Below, piece by piece: positions 34,215 to 43,531 of a stretch of DNA of 64,000 nucleotides. The notes under the pieces are model-generated. The model made no database searches and was not told the DNA's origin. It saw only the letters and a list, made by a program, of their open reading frames with translations. Source of the stretch: Anaerolineaceae bacterium (GTDB lineage Bacteria > Chloroflexota > Anaerolineae > Aggregatilineales > Phototrophicaceae); the NCBI GenBank assembly GCA_020634135.1, contig JACKCG010000001.1, positions 186,001 to 250,000 of the forward strand, given 5' to 3'. Both the position numbers and the translations under genes were made by a program. The first letter of the stretch is position 1. Each line of letters opens with the position of its first letter.

Positions 34215-36429
34215 ACGAAGGATACAGGGCCCGGCGGCACTGGCCCCATTCGCTAATGGGTGGCGGCGGATTTCCCCCGCTCTGGTGCCGCTCTTTGCAG
34301 TGATAACCGCCCTGCTGATTGGCGTGCCATTTATCATTATGACCAGTGCGCGTGGCGATATTGGTCGTGGCCTGAATATTTCAGCTACCGCTTACAGTGC
34401 GTTGCTGGAAGGTTCGGTAGGGATTACCTTTAACGATGTCCTCGTGCCGAGCGATCTGCAGCTGGTATCCCGTTTTACACAGGTTCAGTCGTTAACGCCG
34501 CGTGCCGCTAATACTACCGCACGTTCTGTCACGAATATTGTGGCGCGGGGCATTGATCGCACGTTGGCGTATGGGGCGCTGCTGGCACAGTACCCTGATC
34601 TGGATGACGATACGCTGGATGCCCTCGGTGAGCGAATTCCGGATATTGCGGCTGTTGGTGATGACCGTCTGCTGACAGTCCAACCGCTGCTGGTTGAGTT
34701 TGATGCGCTGGAACGCGATGCGCTCAATGGCCTGCTGGAGTTGACGCGGGATCAGCAAACACTTTCGGCAGAAGCGCGGGCGGCTGTTGAAACCGTGGCC
34801 CCGGCAGCGGTGGACTTAACTGATGCCGACCTGCTGATGGGTATGCAGCTTGTGGATTCCGAGGGAATTGTGAGGCTCTCTCGTTTGGCGGAAAATGCCG
34901 TACTCCTCCAGACGATGGGGCAAACAGCGACGAGCGAGGATGCACAACGTATCGCAGAAATCTCTGTAATCGGCACGGGCACAATCCGGGAAGAGGCGCT
35001 GTTAGCGCAGCAGATCCTGAACGCCGGGATCACGGATATGACCGAGCTTTCTAACCAGTTGCGCCTCACCAAACTCTTGTTTGATGATGAGTTGCTGACT
35101 GGCGATGACGTGAGTGTGGCTTTGGACACCCAGCTTGAGCCGCTGCTCCAGAGTGTACTGGTGATCCGGCGGCCAAACAATAACATCTTATTTAAGCAGG
35201 AAGCTGGCACTGCCGGTATCATGTATTCGGACAGCAACACCCCGGATGACCCGGCGGACGATAAGCCGAACGCTTTCTACTTCCAATTGGGTGGGCGGGT
35301 CTTCCTATATTTCCCCGGCACACTGGAAACCTGGTTGGTACGAACTATCCCGTTTGTGATTGCGGGGTTAGCGGTGGCATTGGGTTTTAAGGGCGGATTG
35401 TTTAACATCGGCGCGACCGGGCAGTTGTATATTGCGGCGGTGCTGACGGCCTGGATGGGTTTTTCACCGATTTTCGCGGGTGTCCCGGCGGTTATCCTTA
35501 TCCCGATGGTCATCACCATCGGCATCATCGGTGGGCTGATGTGGGGGGCGATACCAGGGCTGTTGAAGGCCTATACCGGAGCGCATGAGGTGATTAATAC
35601 AATCATGCTGAACTTTGTCGCTATCCGGCTGGTAGATTGGCTGATTAAGTGGAAAGACCCCTATATTTTGCGCGACCCTGTGGCGAGTTCGGATCGGACA
35701 CCATTTCTTCTGGACTCGGCGCGTCTGCCAACCTTTGATACCATTCCCTGGGTCTGGTATTTCTTAGCGGCTGCTGCGGTAGTCCTGTATGGTCTGTGGC
35801 AGCGGCGTGACGCTATCGGCCAGGATTTTCGGTTGGGAATTCGCCCACTGATGAATGGGATTCTCGTGTTTGTGCTGGGTGTCTTCCTGGGGTGGACATC
35901 AGTACTCGGCAACCTGCATATCGGCCTGGTGCTGATGGTGATTGCGGTCTGGCTTTCTGACTGGTTCCTGAACCGGACGACGACTGGTTTTGAGTTGCGG
36001 ACGGTAGGGGCGAACCCCGACGCAGCACGTTATGCCGGGATGAGTGTGCGTTTTAATATAATTCTGGCGATGGCATTGAGCGGGGCACTGGCCGGGTTGG
36101 CTGGTGCGATTGAGGTTTCCGGTGTGAAGTTCACCATGCAACCGGATTTCTTCGCTAACCTCGGTTTCGATGCTATTGCGGTCGCGCTCCTGGCGCGTAC
36201 CAACCCGCGCAACATGATCTGGGCCGGGCTGCTGTGGGGGGCGCTCCTCAGTGGTGCCAACCTGATGCAAGTCCGAGCCAATATTTCGATTGACCTGGTG
36301 TTGATTATTCAGGCACTGATTATCATGTTTATTGCTGCGGACGCGATTATCCGCTTTCTATGGCGTGTTCCGGAGGCCAGCACAGAAGATAAAGAAGCGG
36401 CCTTGTTCTCGAAAGGCTGGGGAGGTTAG
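34207..36429 (+). CDS. ABC importer permease (YufP-like) with ~320-residue extracytoplasmic insert
   Basis: The C-terminal half (about residues 370-725) is a BPD_transp_2-type permease with TIPFVIAGLAVALGFKGGLFNIGATGQ and GAIPGLLKAYTGAHEVINTIM, as in YufP/NupP, which is about 350 residues in all. Here the first membrane helix (about 24-48) is followed by some 320 extra residues, mostly acidic and helical, before the second helix. The insert has no cysteines and no hydrophobic segment, so it should lie outside the membrane. It might serve as a built-in ligand-capturing or structural domain, as no separate binding protein is encoded nearby. AAGGG precedes the ATG. Confidence 0.88.
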   Translation: MAERRIQGPAALAPFANGWRRISPALVPLFAVITALLIGVPFIIMTSARGDIGRGLNISATAYSALLEGSVGITFNDVLVPSDLQLVSRFTQVQSLTPRAANTTARSVTNIVARGIDRTLAYGALLAQYPDLDDDTLDALGERIPDIAAVGDDRLLTVQPLLVEFDALERDALNGLLELTRDQQTLSAEARAAVETVAPAAVDLTDADLLMGMQLVDSEGIVRLSRLAENAVLLQTMGQTATSEDAQRIAEISVIGTGTIREEALLAQQILNAGITDMTELSNQLRLTKLLFDDELLTGDDVSVALDTQLEPLLQSVLVIRRPNNNILFKQEAGTAGIMYSDSNTPDDPADDKPNAFYFQLGGRVFLYFPGTLETWLVRTIPFVIAGLAVALGFKGGLFNIGATGQLYIAAVLTAWMGFSPIFAGVPAVILIPMVITIGIIGGLMWGAIPGLLKAYTGAHEVINTIMLNFVAIRLVDWLIKWKDPYILRDPVASSDRTPFLLDSARLPTFDTIPWVWYFLAAAAVVLYGLWQRRDAIGQDFRLGIRPLMNGILVFVLGVFLGWTSVLGNLHIGLVLMVIAVWLSDWFLNRTTTGFELRTVGANPDAARYAGMSVRFNIILAMALSGALAGLAGAIEVSGVKFTMQPDFFANLGFDAIAVALLARTNPRNMIWAGLLWGALLSGANLMQVRANISIDLVLIIQALIIMFIAADAIIRFLWRVPEASTEDKEAALFSKGWGG

Positions 36430-36432
36430 ATC

Positions 36433-38157
36433 ATGCAGCGCGTTGCAACTGAAACAAATACATTTTCCGCTGCGGATTTCGTGGGGTTGGCGAGTGCGCT
36501 CATCTTACTGGTGGTCTTGCTGATTGCTCCCTGGTTCGTGAATGCCGGTGACAGCGTAACCGGTTTCGGGTTGCTCTCCGCATCTGAGTCTTTGGTGCCA
36601 ATCCAGACCTCTGCACCGCCCCTTCTGGTAATTGCTGGCGGGTTGGGCGGCCTGGTCGCGCTTTGGGGCGTATTCGACGTCCGCGCCCGTCGTATCAGCC
36701 GGAATGGGGCACTCGTTGCTGGGTTATTGGGCCTGTTCTACTATGGTATATTCCTGTTTGAAAACAGCCTGTCAACGGTGGATGCTGTCGGCGGGTTCAT
36801 CGGGATTGGCTTCTGGATTGGGTTGCTGGCGTCCATCGGACTGATGAGTCAGGTATTCCTGCCGCGCCCGCATCTGCCGCTTGTGCGCCCTTATGACTGG
36901 CGTAACTACTTGACCATCACCCGTACCGACCTATTCTCAGTGTTTTTCATCCTGGTAGGTGGTTGGGTTTTGCTGGCCGCACCTGCCACGATTGATGGGA
37001 CAACCACCACCTTCCTATCATTTGACCCACAGGGCAACCAGGGCATTTTGGTTGCTACACTGAGTTATTCGATGGTTGTGGGTGTTCTGTATGTATTGAG
37101 CGGTGTTGTCGGGCTGGCGCCTGTTGCGGCGTTTAAACGATGGCGCTCATGGTTGCTTCTCTTGAGTGGCATCCTGATTATACCAACGGTGTTGATTATC
37201 GCGGCGGCGGGCACACGAACCAACATTGTTGTGATGACGCAGGAGAGTCTGCGACTGGCGACTCCGATTGTAATCGGAGCGTTGGCTGGTATTTGGTGTG
37301 AGCGCGCCGGGGTGGTAAATATTGCCATTGAAGGAATGATGCTCACTGGGGCTGCCTTTGGGTTTGTCTCCTATGTACTGGTATTGCAAGCTACCCCCAC
37401 TATGAATGTGCAGAATGCCCAGCTCATCGGAGTGGTGGTCGCAGTGCTGGCAGGGGGGGTGATGGCGACGCTCCATGCCTGGCTCTCAATCACCTTCCGT
37501 ACTGACCAGATCGTCAGCGGCACGGTGATTAACATTATGGCGATTGGCTTGACCAGCTTTATCCGCCGTGAGGTGCTGGTTTCAGCGGATGCTGCACGCG
37601 GCACACTATCGCCAGTCGCTATTCCAGGGTTGTCGAAAATCCCGCTGGTGGGTGAAATATTCTTTAATGGGAAGCCGATATTTTACGGCATGTTTATCCT
37701 GCTGATTGTGACACACGTTATCCTGTATTATACCCGTTGGGGGTTGCGTACCCGCGCTGTGGGCGAGAATCCTCATGCGGCGGATACCCTCGGCATTAAT
37801 GTGATACGCAATCGCTGGATTAACGTCATCATCGCGGGGCTGATCGCAGGTTTAGCTGGGGCCTGGTTCTCCCTGGAAACCACCGGTAGTTTTGACGATC
37901 AGATGACGGCAGGGCGTGGCTTTATCGCATTAGCGGCGATGATCTTCGGTAAATGGACGCCGATTGGTGCATTTGGGGGGGGGCTGTTATTCGGCTTCTC
38001 TGACGCACTGGGGCAGCGCTTCCAGTTTTTGGGAGTTGCCGTACCCCCGCAATTTCTCCAGATGGTCCCTTATGTCATTACGATTGTGGTGCTGGCGGGC
38101 CTGATTGGCAAGGCGAACCCGCCGAAGGCCGATGGTGTCCCTTATAGCAAGGAATAA
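36433..38157 (+). CDS. ABC importer permease (YufQ-like) with added N-terminal membrane region
   Basis: Residues about 275-574 match YufQ/NupQ permeases: GIWCERAGVVNIAIEGMMLTGAAFGF, GGVMATLHAWLSITFRTDQIVSGTVIN and TRWGLRTRAVGENPHAADTLGI. In ordinary members the NIAIEGMML motif lies about 30 residues from the N-terminus; here it is at residue 296. The additional N-terminal part has about six to seven membrane helices of no recognised family. Starts three bases after the first permease stop, with GGGAGG upstream, completing a three-gene operon. Together with its partner it forms an unusually large importer core. Confidence 0.88.
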   Translation: MQRVATETNTFSAADFVGLASALILLVVLLIAPWFVNAGDSVTGFGLLSASESLVPIQTSAPPLLVIAGGLGGLVALWGVFDVRARRISRNGALVAGLLGLFYYGIFLFENSLSTVDAVGGFIGIGFWIGLLASIGLMSQVFLPRPHLPLVRPYDWRNYLTITRTDLFSVFFILVGGWVLLAAPATIDGTTTTFLSFDPQGNQGILVATLSYSMVVGVLYVLSGVVGLAPVAAFKRWRSWLLLLSGILIIPTVLIIAAAGTRTNIVVMTQESLRLATPIVIGALAGIWCERAGVVNIAIEGMMLTGAAFGFVSYVLVLQATPTMNVQNAQLIGVVVAVLAGGVMATLHAWLSITFRTDQIVSGTVINIMAIGLTSFIRREVLVSADAARGTLSPVAIPGLSKIPLVGEIFFNGKPIFYGMFILLIVTHVILYYTRWGLRTRAVGENPHAADTLGINVIRNRWINVIIAGLIAGLAGAWFSLETTGSFDDQMTAGRGFIALAAMIFGKWTPIGAFGGGLLFGFSDALGQRFQFLGVAVPPQFLQMVPYVITIVVLAGLIGKANPPKADGVPYSKE

Positions 38158-38171
38158 TGGTTATTCTCTGG

Positions 38172-38204
38172 GCAGGCAGTAGCTGCATAAGCGCTGCCTG
38201 CTGT
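38172..38204 (+). terminator. Hairpin terminator after the importer operon
   Basis: GCAGGCAG (38172-38179) pairs perfectly with CTGCCTGC (38194-38201) around a 14-base loop, followed by TGTTT. It begins 15 bases after the last permease stop. The short T-run makes it a moderate intrinsic terminator. Confidence 0.55.
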
Positions 38205-38385
38205 TTCCCACATGAACCCCAAAAACATGAACCTCTGCCGCTTATCGCTTTTTCACAGAACTTGAGACTTGCTCTCTGAGAAGTAATCTATAGTATTAAA
38301 GGTTGATAGCTACCAGCAAGGCAGTTTTGCTTGAATGAGCTATGGTCGCATAGTTCGTTAGTCTATGGGTTGAATGTGAGTTTAT

Positions 38386-39102
38386 ATGATTGAATTCATC
38401 GTCCAATACGGGCCAAGCATTGGGTATCTGATTATCTTTGCCATCATCTTTGCCGAGTCCGGCTTGTTGATTGGCTTCTTCCTGCCCGGAGACAGTTTGC
38501 TATTCACTGCTGGATTCCTGGCTTCCCCCACGAGTCAAGAAGTTCTGCGGCAGCTTGGTGTACCGTCCGATAGGCCCTTTTTCACGCTGGAAGTGTTGTT
38601 GATTGGGTTTTTCGTGGCAGCCGTAGTAGGTGACAGTGTGGGGTATACCTTTGGCAAGCGGGTTGGTCAGCGTTTGTTCCAACGCGAAGACTCTATGCTC
38701 TTCAGCAAGAAGAACGTCTACAAGGCGCAGGAATTTTACGAAAAGCACGGTGGCAAAGCGATTGTCCTGGCACGATTTATGCCGGTGGTTCGTACCTTCG
38801 CGCCCATCGTGGCTGGTATTGGTGATATGAAATACCGCCGCTTTGTTGCTTTCAATCTCATTGGCGGCTTTTTATGGGCGATTGGCGTGACTCTGGCTGG
38901 GTACTTCCTTGCGGCAGTCATTGGTCCGGAGAATGTGGACAAGTATCTGCTGCCCATCATTATTCTGATCATTGTGATTTCGGTTGCGCCTAGCGCCTAC
39001 CATGTACTCAAGGACCAAGAAAACCGTGAGGCCATCATGAGATCGGTGCGGCGGTTGCTCGGGCGGCCCGCACAATCACAGGGACAGGGCATCGAAAGCT
39101 AA
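38386..39102 (+). CDS. DedA family membrane protein
   Basis: The 238-residue protein has the DedA/SNARE-associated fold: FAESGLLIGFFLPGDSLLFTAGFLA with the E..xPGD motif, GDSVGYTFGKRVGQRLF, and FMPVVRTFAPIVAGIGDMKYRRFVAFNLIGGFLW with the conserved arginine pair. Five to six membrane segments. DedA proteins include UptA-type undecaprenyl-phosphate recycling transporters and others linked to membrane homeostasis. A terminator at 39143 separates it from the DUF368 gene 178 bases downstream. The start has only a weak GTGAG site. Confidence 0.9.
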   Translation: MIEFIVQYGPSIGYLIIFAIIFAESGLLIGFFLPGDSLLFTAGFLASPTSQEVLRQLGVPSDRPFFTLEVLLIGFFVAAVVGDSVGYTFGKRVGQRLFQREDSMLFSKKNVYKAQEFYEKHGGKAIVLARFMPVVRTFAPIVAGIGDMKYRRFVAFNLIGGFLWAIGVTLAGYFLAAVIGPENVDKYLLPIIILIIVISVAPSAYHVLKDQENREAIMRSVRRLLGRPAQSQGQGIES

Positions 39103-39142
39103 ACGCAAGCCTGAATACGGCACCAGTTGAACAAGTTCACAA

Positions 39143-39165
39143 GAGGGGCGTAAGCTCCTTTTTTG
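39143..39165 (+). terminator. Rho-independent terminator after dedA
   Basis: GAGGGGC and GCTCC form a short G-C stem (with one G-T pair) around a GTAA loop, followed directly by TTTTTT. It lies 40 bases past the DedA stop. Confidence 0.7.
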
Positions 39166-39280
39166 TTTGGCAATGCAGTATTGACAGCCTCTGTACCATC
39201 ACTCATGATAGCCACGTGTAAGGCGTTTGTTTAAATAATGTGCTGACAAATTCTATATCTGTTCTGGAGACGTTTCGTAT

Positions 39281-40267
39281 ATGAACCCCCCAAACAATCT
39301 ATCGAAACCGCGCACCCCCCGACAGTATCTACGCCTGTTCTTCACCGGTATCGCAATGGGCGCATCGGATATTGTGCCGGGTGTTTCTGGCGGGACAATG
39401 GCGTTTATCCTCGGTGTGTATGAGGACTTGATTGACGGTATCAGGTCATTCGATATCACCGCAATTCGGCTTGCGCTCCGCCTTAAGGTCAAAGATTTCC
39501 TGGAACATGTACCGCTGCAATTTTTGATGGCTCTGGGGCTGGGTATACTCACAGCGATTGTCGTGCTTTCCGGTTTTCTCAGCCGCACACTAGAGGATGA
39601 GACCGGACGTATCTACTTGTTTGCCTTCTTCTTCGGACTGGTACTTGCCTCGATTGTCACCGTCGGGTTTAAGGTCAAGTGGTCGGTTGTTCCAGCACTT
39701 GCACTACTGGCTGGGATTGCCGCCGCATTGGTTATCGTGAATGCCGTTCCGGCGGATGCGCCGCACGAGCCGTTGAACCTGTTCCTTTCCGGAATGGTCG
39801 CTATCTGCGCGATGATTCTGCCGGGTATCTCTGGTGCGTTTATCCTGCTCATCCTGGGACAGTACGACTATGTATTGACCGCCGTGAGTGAGCGCAACCT
39901 CCTGCCTGTGATTATGGTCGCGCTTGGTTCAGCCGTAGGGCTGATGGCGTTCTCACGTGTCCTGAGCTACCTGCTCAAGCATTATTACCAGACGACAGTC
40001 GCGGCGCTGGTGGGCTTCATGGTCGGGTCGTTGTGGCGTATCTGGCCGTGGAAAACATGCCTGCTTGATGATATAGACCGGCATGGGGAGTTGCGCTGCT
40101 TGCAGGAATCGAACCAACTGCCGGAATTCGCCTCACCTGAGTTCGTGACTGCCTTTGTCTTAATGGCCTTTGGTTTTTTGCTGGTGAACTTCATTGACCA
40201 CTTGCAGCACGGCCAGAACCCGGTATTCCGGTTGGTTCGGCGTCCCCAGGGGAGCGCTGCTGCGTAA
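39281..40267 (+). CDS. DUF368 membrane protein (PopT-type polyprenyl-phosphate transporter family)
   Basis: The 328-residue membrane protein has about eight to nine helices and the DUF368 signature FTGIAMGASDIVPGVSGGTMAF with a second copy-like MVAICAMILPGISGAFIL. The repeated PG(V/I)SGG/GA motifs are typical of the family. Members called PopT have been reported to recycle undecaprenyl phosphate for cell-envelope synthesis. GGAGA lies about 12 bases before the ATG. TrmB starts five bases after its stop, so the two are co-transcribed. The DedA gene upstream belongs to the other family linked to this task. Confidence 0.9.
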   Translation: MNPPNNLSKPRTPRQYLRLFFTGIAMGASDIVPGVSGGTMAFILGVYEDLIDGIRSFDITAIRLALRLKVKDFLEHVPLQFLMALGLGILTAIVVLSGFLSRTLEDETGRIYLFAFFFGLVLASIVTVGFKVKWSVVPALALLAGIAAALVIVNAVPADAPHEPLNLFLSGMVAICAMILPGISGAFILLILGQYDYVLTAVSERNLLPVIMVALGSAVGLMAFSRVLSYLLKHYYQTTVAALVGFMVGSLWRIWPWKTCLLDDIDRHGELRCLQESNQLPEFASPEFVTAFVLMAFGFLLVNFIDHLQHGQNPVFRLVRRPQGSAAA

Positions 40268-40272
40268 GGTAT

Positions 40273-41250
40273 ATGCAGAAACTCAGCGGCCAACAATTGC
40301 CCTGGCCGGTGGATTGGGCGGCGCTCTTCGGCGCTGCCCGCCCACTTATTCTGGAAATCGGTTTTGGTCATGGGCAGTATCTTGTTCATTTAGCGCAGCG
40401 CCACCCGGATTCCAATGTGATCGGTCTGGAAGTAGCCAGCCGCTGCCTACAGGCTGCTGAGGGCGCAGTCGAACGGTTGCGGCTGACCAATGTCCGCATG
40501 ATTCATGCGACGGCAGAAATGGCGCTGCGGCACCTGTTCGAACCGGAAACGATCAGTCAGATTCATATAAATTTTCCTGATCCCTGGTTCAAGCAAAAAC
40601 ACGGTCACCGCCGCCTGATGCAGCGGGACACGCTGGACACGCTGGTGAGTCGCCTGGTGCCGGGTGGTATGTTGTATCTGGCAACCGATATTTACGAGTA
40701 TGCCGCTATGAGCAGCGAACTCCTTGCCGGTACACCGGGCCTGAACAACACGCTGGCGACCCCCTGGGTTACGATGATGCCGGAGCGGGGTATCACGACC
40801 CGTTATGAGGCGAAGGCGCTGAAGCTGGGGGAAACGTGTCATTACTTTGCTCACCAGCGTAACATGCGCCCTGTTTCGCTGTTCCCGGTGATAGAGGAAC
40901 TTTCTATGCCACACATAGTCTTTCAGACCCCGCTAGATTTCAACGCAATGATGGCGCAATACAAGCAGCTCGACCATATCGAAGGTGAGACAATCATTCG
41001 TTTTTTGAATGCGTATCAGGGCAGATCCGCGCTGCTGCTGGAAGCCTATATCAAAGAGCCGACGATTGAGCAGCGTGTTGCTTTCCTGGTCGCGAGTCGC
41101 CCGGAGGCGGGGGAATTCACGTTGAAGCTGAGTTCACTCGGCCACCCGCGTCCTACCGCCGGGGTACATCGGGCGGCAGCATTGCTGGGTGATTGGCTGG
41201 TCGGCTTACACCCGGAAACTCGTGTTCTGGCGCGAAAACTGCTCGAATAA
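40273..41250 (+). CDS. trmB: tRNA (guanine-N7)-methyltransferase TrmB with C-terminal extension
   Basis: Residues 1-215 are a TrmB Rossmann methyltransferase: LEIGFGHGQYLVHLA for SAM, NFPDPWFKQKHGHRRL for the catalytic and tRNA-contact loop, and TRYEAKALKLGE near the usual end. The enzyme methylates G46 of tRNAs. About 110 further residues follow (IEELSMPHIVFQTP onward), with a mixed alpha/beta composition and no recognised domain; similar long forms of TrmB are known in some bacteria. AAGG precedes the ATG closely. A strong terminator follows the stop. Confidence 0.92.
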   Translation: MQKLSGQQLPWPVDWAALFGAARPLILEIGFGHGQYLVHLAQRHPDSNVIGLEVASRCLQAAEGAVERLRLTNVRMIHATAEMALRHLFEPETISQIHINFPDPWFKQKHGHRRLMQRDTLDTLVSRLVPGGMLYLATDIYEYAAMSSELLAGTPGLNNTLATPWVTMMPERGITTRYEAKALKLGETCHYFAHQRNMRPVSLFPVIEELSMPHIVFQTPLDFNAMMAQYKQLDHIEGETIIRFLNAYQGRSALLLEAYIKEPTIEQRVAFLVASRPEAGEFTLKLSSLGHPRPTAGVHRAAALLGDWLVGLHPETRVLARKLLE

Positions 41251-41252
41251 AA

Positions 41253-41280
41253 ACGAGGGAGCAAGAATGCTCCCCGTTTT
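41253..41280. terminator. Bidirectional terminator between trmB and amt
   Basis: GGGAGCA (41257-41263) and TGCTCCC (41268-41274) pair around a 4-base AGAA loop, with further flanking ACG/CGT pairs, then GTTTTG on the plus strand and GTTTTTATT on the minus strand. It can serve both the trmB and the convergent amt transcripts. Confidence 0.8.
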
Positions 41281-41323
41281 GTTACTGTCTCAGAACCTCA
41301 AAGTGCAGCACTCTCTGATTGTG

Positions 41324-42769
41324 CTAGTCCCCAGCTGCCGGGGCGGTGGAGAGCTTTCTGCCGCTTTCAGTTGCAGGCGCATCGTCACCGACGGGAAGGA
41401 CGTCCGGCCACACGGTTGTGCCGTGTTCAAAGATGTCAATACCCACGACGTCGGCCTCAGGGTGTACCCGCAACCGCTTGACAGCCTTGAGCGCCGTGAA
41501 CATGACTACAACCGATATTCCTACGAAAGCTACCGTTGCAGCCGAACCAATCAACTGCACGATCAGCAGATCAAGCCCGCCGCCCATCAGCAGTCCAGCC
41601 TGCCCGGTTAGGGTCAGTTCCGCCTGGCCGAACAGCCCAATAGCCAGCGTGCCAAAGATACCGCAGGCACCGTGTACGGCGAATGCACCCACCGGGTCAT
41701 CAACCTTCAGTTTTTCCAGTAAGTCCATAGTGAGTACCACCAGTACCCCGGCGGCAAGCCCGATGACGATGGATGCCCAGGGTGTGACGAAAGCGCAGCC
41801 CGCCGTAATCGCAACCAGTCCGGCCAGAGAACCATTGAGCGTGTAACCCAGGTCCCATTTGCCGGTGCGGGCGAATAAGAGGAACATCGCGGACATCGTT
41901 CCGGCAGCGGCAGCCAGAGTGGTATTTAGTGTGACCAGCCCGACGAGGCCATCATTGCCCATGCCCAGAGTCGAACCCGGATTAAAGCCATACCAACCAA
42001 ACCACAGGATCATCGTACCGAGTGCTGCCAGTCCCAGATTGTGCGGACGGGGCGGGCTGCCGAAGACACGCCCGACACGGGGGCCAAGCATAATCGCGCC
42101 CAGCAGGGCAGTTACGCCGCCGACAGTGTGTACAACTGTGCTGCCCGCAAAATCGTGGAACCCGTTCTGCGCCAGCCAACCGCCGCCCCAGACCCAGTGT
42201 ACGACAATCGGGTATATGATACCGCCGACAACGGCACTGTAGATGATGTCGCCGATGAAGTCTGTACGTTCGGCCATGCCGCCCGTTGCAATCGTGCTGG
42301 CAGTCGCGGCGAAGGCAAACTGGAAGAAGAAGAAGGTGAGCATACTCAGATTCAGGCCATCTATCATCGCGTACTGGATCGTCCCATTTTCAATGGTGAT
42401 GGCTTTGCTGAGGAAAAAGTTGTCTGTACCGAACAGGCCATTGGCGCTGGCGCCAAATGCCAGGCCATACCCTACCGCCCAGAAGACCAATGCGGTTAGC
42501 CCCGCATCCATGAAGTTCTCCAGCAGGGCATTTACCACGCCTGTGTGGCGGATGAACCCGGCTTCCAGCATGGCGAACCCGGTCTGCATAAAGAACACCA
42601 GCATACTGGCGATAATGACCCAGGTCGTGTCAATTGAAACCTGTAATTTGCCCAATTCTTCCGTCGTGACGGTATCCTGAGCCGAGATAGTTGGTGCCAG
42701 TACCGCCAGTACCAGCGAAGCAATAGCCAGTACCACGATCCGCCGCCAAAAACGATTACGCTTGCTCAT
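41324..42769 (-). CDS. amt: Ammonium transporter
   Basis: The 481-residue protein has a signal-like N-terminus (MSKRNRFWRRIVVLAIASLV...ISAQ), eleven further membrane segments, and Amt signatures: WVIIASMLVFFMQTGFAMLEAG, VHTVGGVTALLGAIMLGPR, ILWFGWYGFNPGS and the FAVHGACGIFGTLAIGL His motif. The cytoplasmic C-terminal segment RLRVHPEADVVGIDIFEHG matches the regulatory tail. It conducts ammonium into the cell. A GlnK/PII gene, usually adjacent, is absent here. GGAGGG lies seven bases before the ATG. Confidence 0.96.
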   Translation of the reverse strand: MSKRNRFWRRIVVLAIASLVLAVLAPTISAQDTVTTEELGKLQVSIDTTWVIIASMLVFFMQTGFAMLEAGFIRHTGVVNALLENFMDAGLTALVFWAVGYGLAFGASANGLFGTDNFFLSKAITIENGTIQYAMIDGLNLSMLTFFFFQFAFAATASTIATGGMAERTDFIGDIIYSAVVGGIIYPIVVHWVWGGGWLAQNGFHDFAGSTVVHTVGGVTALLGAIMLGPRVGRVFGSPPRPHNLGLAALGTMILWFGWYGFNPGSTLGMGNDGLVGLVTLNTTLAAAAGTMSAMFLLFARTGKWDLGYTLNGSLAGLVAITAGCAFVTPWASIVIGLAAGVLVVLTMDLLEKLKVDDPVGAFAVHGACGIFGTLAIGLFGQAELTLTGQAGLLMGGGLDLLIVQLIGSAATVAFVGISVVVMFTALKAVKRLRVHPEADVVGIDIFEHGTTVWPDVLPVGDDAPATESGRKLSTAPAAGD

Positions 42770-42996
42770 GGTCTTCCCTCCAAGACAAACTCGTCAATCA
42801 GATAATGCGAGTGTACTGATGCAGGAAAACCAATGTGAGGTGTAAATGTGCTGAAGTTTGCGCCGATGTTTTGTACGAAAGCAACAATAAGAAATGCCCG
42901 CTGAAGGGCAATTTAGTGGAATAGTATCAGGGTGGATTGTGTCAATTTGGTTAAATCGCACAAGAGGGTATCTGCAAGAAAAACCTATGGCATGAA

Positions 42997-43329
42997 TTAC
43001 CAGTTCTTGTCGGATAGCACCGGACGCTTCTTAAACCAGTGATGAGCGCGTTCTAGGTGCATCGTGCGAATCTCGGCTGGAATGGGTGGCAGACCGCCCT
43101 TAACCTGTTCCAGTTGCCACAACCGGTCAATAACCATACGTTTGCGAGCGGCATCTGCCACCATCATTGCTGCCTGGCGGGTGCGTACCCAATCGCCATC
43201 TAACGTGGTCTGGCAGACAAGCATCATCCATAAGTCATTATAGGTTAATATCACGACGTTTCCGTCAGTATCTTCTATTTCCTGATAGGTTTCACCGCCC
43301 AATGGCCCGGCCAATGTTTTGCTGCTCAT
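42997..43329 (-). CDS. Hypothetical protein, 110 residues
   Basis: Not recognised. The ATG at 43329 has a strong AGGGGAG site eight bases upstream, which supports it as a gene and over an upstream in-frame codon at 43365. The product is soluble, with a strand-rich first third (EIEDTDGNVVILTYNDLWMM) and a helical second half containing RTRQAAMMVADAARKRMV and WFKKRPVLSDKNW. No cysteine cluster, signal or known domain. It stands alone between amt and the P450 gene, both on the same strand with gaps over 200 bases. Confidence 0.7.
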   Translation of the reverse strand: MSSKTLAGPLGGETYQEIEDTDGNVVILTYNDLWMMLVCQTTLDGDWVRTRQAAMMVADAARKRMVIDRLWQLEQVKGGLPPIPAEIRTMHLERAHHWFKKRPVLSDKNW

Positions 43330-43531
43330 GTAATCTCCCCTTAAATCGCCCGTCACCCGAAACACTGAATAATATTCTGGGTAATTAGCCTGATGCTATT
43401 TTAAGCCAGAATATCCACTTTCAGTCATCAATAAATTGTGAAAAACGTATGAATCATGGATGCGAAGGACACGGGGCTTTGCGGCCTCTGCATAAAAGAC
43501 TCAAGGTAGGTTGTTTGCTGCGCCTACACAT

